This document shows positions 63,181-64,000 of a stretch of 64,000 bases of DNA, piece by piece. The first letter of the stretch is position 1. Each line of letters starts with the position of its first letter. The stretch spans positions 1-64,000 of the forward strand of contig NZ_JAEHFP010000007.1 in assembly GCF_016446475.1 (NCBI RefSeq), read 5' to 3'. A model generated the notes under the pieces. That model was not told where the DNA came from, ran no database searches, and saw only the letters and a program-made list of their open reading frames with translations. The position numbers and the translations under genes were made by a program. This DNA comes from Paracoccus binzhouensis (GTDB taxonomy: Bacteria; Pseudomonadota; Alphaproteobacteria; Rhodobacterales; Rhodobacteraceae).

Positions 63181-64000
63181 TCAGGCGGCGGCGGGCAGCG
63201 CGGCGACATAGATATGCGGCGCGCGATGCGCCCGCGCCCGCGGGCCGACAAGCCCGACGCCCAGCCGGTCCAGCCCGGCGATCAGCCGGTCGCCCAGGGC
63301 ATGGCAATGGTCCTGGATTTCGGCGACGCCGATGGCGTCCAGCAGATCGAGCGCCCCGCCCAGCCCCAGCACGGCGGGCAGGTTGAAGTTCCCGATCTCG
63401 AACCGGCGGGCGGTGCTGGCGACGGCCATGTTGTCATGCCGCGCGATCAGGTCGGCGGGCGGGTTTTCCAGCGTGATCACGGCCATGTAGCTGGGCTGGG
63501 CATCGACCGCCTCGCGGTTCCAGTACAGAAAGCCCAGCCCCTGCAGCAGCAGCCCCTTATGGGTGCCCGAGCCGACGAAGGTGGCGCCGATCCGCTTCAC
63601 ATCCACCGGCACCACGCCGATGCCCTGCATCACGTCCACGACGAAGAAAAGCCCGCGTTCCCGGCACAGCCGGCCGACGCTTTCGACATCGAACAGATGC
63701 CCGGCATGGAAAGTCACCAGCGACATCGCGATGGCGCGTGTCCGCTCGCCCAGGTGCCGCTCGAAAAAGACGGCGTCCACGATCTCTGGCATCGGCAGGA
63801 AGCGCGTCTCGACGCCCTTGCGGGCCAGGTTCAGGAAGGCATAGGCGTTGTCGGATGGTCGCCCTCCAGCATCAACACCGCGTCCCCGGCTTCCAGCGGC
63901 AGGGCGTTGGCGGCGATGTTCATCGCCTCCGAGGTGTTCCTGGTGAAGGCGATCTCTTCGGGTGCGGCATTCACGAAGTCAGCCAGCTGGCCGCGCACCG
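63181..64000 (-). pseudogene. Class V PLP-dependent aminotransferase, partial and frameshifted
   Basis: The gene runs off the right edge. From 64000 the frame reads RGQLADFVNAAPEEIAFTRN, TSEAMNIAANALPLEAGDAV and LEGDHP; at about 63852 it slips, and continues in another frame as NAYAFLNLARKGVETRFLPM to the stop at 63181. One missing G (CCGGAC read as CCGAC) would explain it. The PLP lysine region is GSGTHKGLL. Relatives include isopenicillin-N-epimerase-like and cysteine-desulfurase-like enzymes. It probably headed the amino-acid transport operon. Confidence 0.8.

Noticed and set aside
60000..64000. Genetic recoding (TAG read as an amino acid) in the decayed ABC operon
   Set aside because: Frameshifts in neighbouring genes of the same operon and TAG used as a normal stop elsewhere (for example gap) make decay or sequence error more likely.

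Overview
The window is GC-rich (roughly two-thirds G+C) DNA from an alphaproteobacterium of the Rhodobacterales, most likely Paracoccus or a close relative. This rests on gene families (acetoin dehydrogenase island, FzlA-QueG pair, choline-sulfate genes, DUF1269 and DUF1697 proteins), an alpha-type sigma-32 promoter before dnaK, and codon use. The strong GC bias makes long antisense ORFs common; these were left out.

Region 1 (1-12183) begins with the right part of an IS630-family element whose 3' end is duplicated in tandem. A large minus-strand acetoin/2,3-butanediol block follows: acoX-acoA-acoB-acoC, an acetoin/diacetyl reductase, an AhpD-like protein and a butanediol dehydrogenase. Then come acoR (sigma-54 activator) and a GAPDH gene preceded by a tandem glycine riboswitch. 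A short, divergent rpoN is transcribed away from acoX, and the shared intergenic region holds a near-perfect -24/-12 promoter and inverted repeats. This looks like a self-contained sigma-54/activator/promoter module.

Region 2 (12184-21232) is housekeeping-like: small basic proteins, a cold-shock protein, a CAT-anticodon tRNA, a choline-sulfate block (choline-type binding protein, choline sulfatase, PPC/DUF296 protein), DUF1269 protein, mtgA, an FzlA-like GST, queG and a DMT transporter.

Region 3 (21266-31245) is a surface-polysaccharide cluster: sulfotransferase, three glycosyltransferases, galE, galU, kdsB, cysQ and an ABC-2 export permease. It supplies UDP-Glc, UDP-Gal and CMP-Kdo. The sulfotransferase and PAP phosphatase (CysQ) suggest a sulfated polymer.

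Region 4 (31352-35427) carries dnaK-dnaJ and radC. radC is cut at its HNHP motif by an integrated element. Region 5 (35428-44306) is the accessory zone: tyrosine integrase, two IS5-family elements head to tail sharing one TA, a chimeric SDR/regulator remnant, LysR plus Tat-exported amidohydrolase with a perfect 10-bp dyad between them, an acyl-CoA ligase fragment, and IS5, IS110 and IS3 remnants.

Region 6 (44307-53508) is a LysR-controlled catabolic operon: polyamine/opine-type ABC transporter, two DadA-like flavoproteins, a 2Fe-2S subunit, a HcnB/OoxA-like flavoprotein and RidA. Region 7 (53686-59144) joins an Fbp-type ABC transporter to a beta-CASP-like metallohydrolase and a dual-specificity-type phosphatase; its promoter region carries a CTGTCAT-armed inverted repeat. 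Region 8 (59306-64000) has a DUF1697 gene and an amino-acid ABC operon plus aminotransferase in which four of five genes carry disabling lesions: two amber codons, a pair of compensating frameshifts and one further frameshift.
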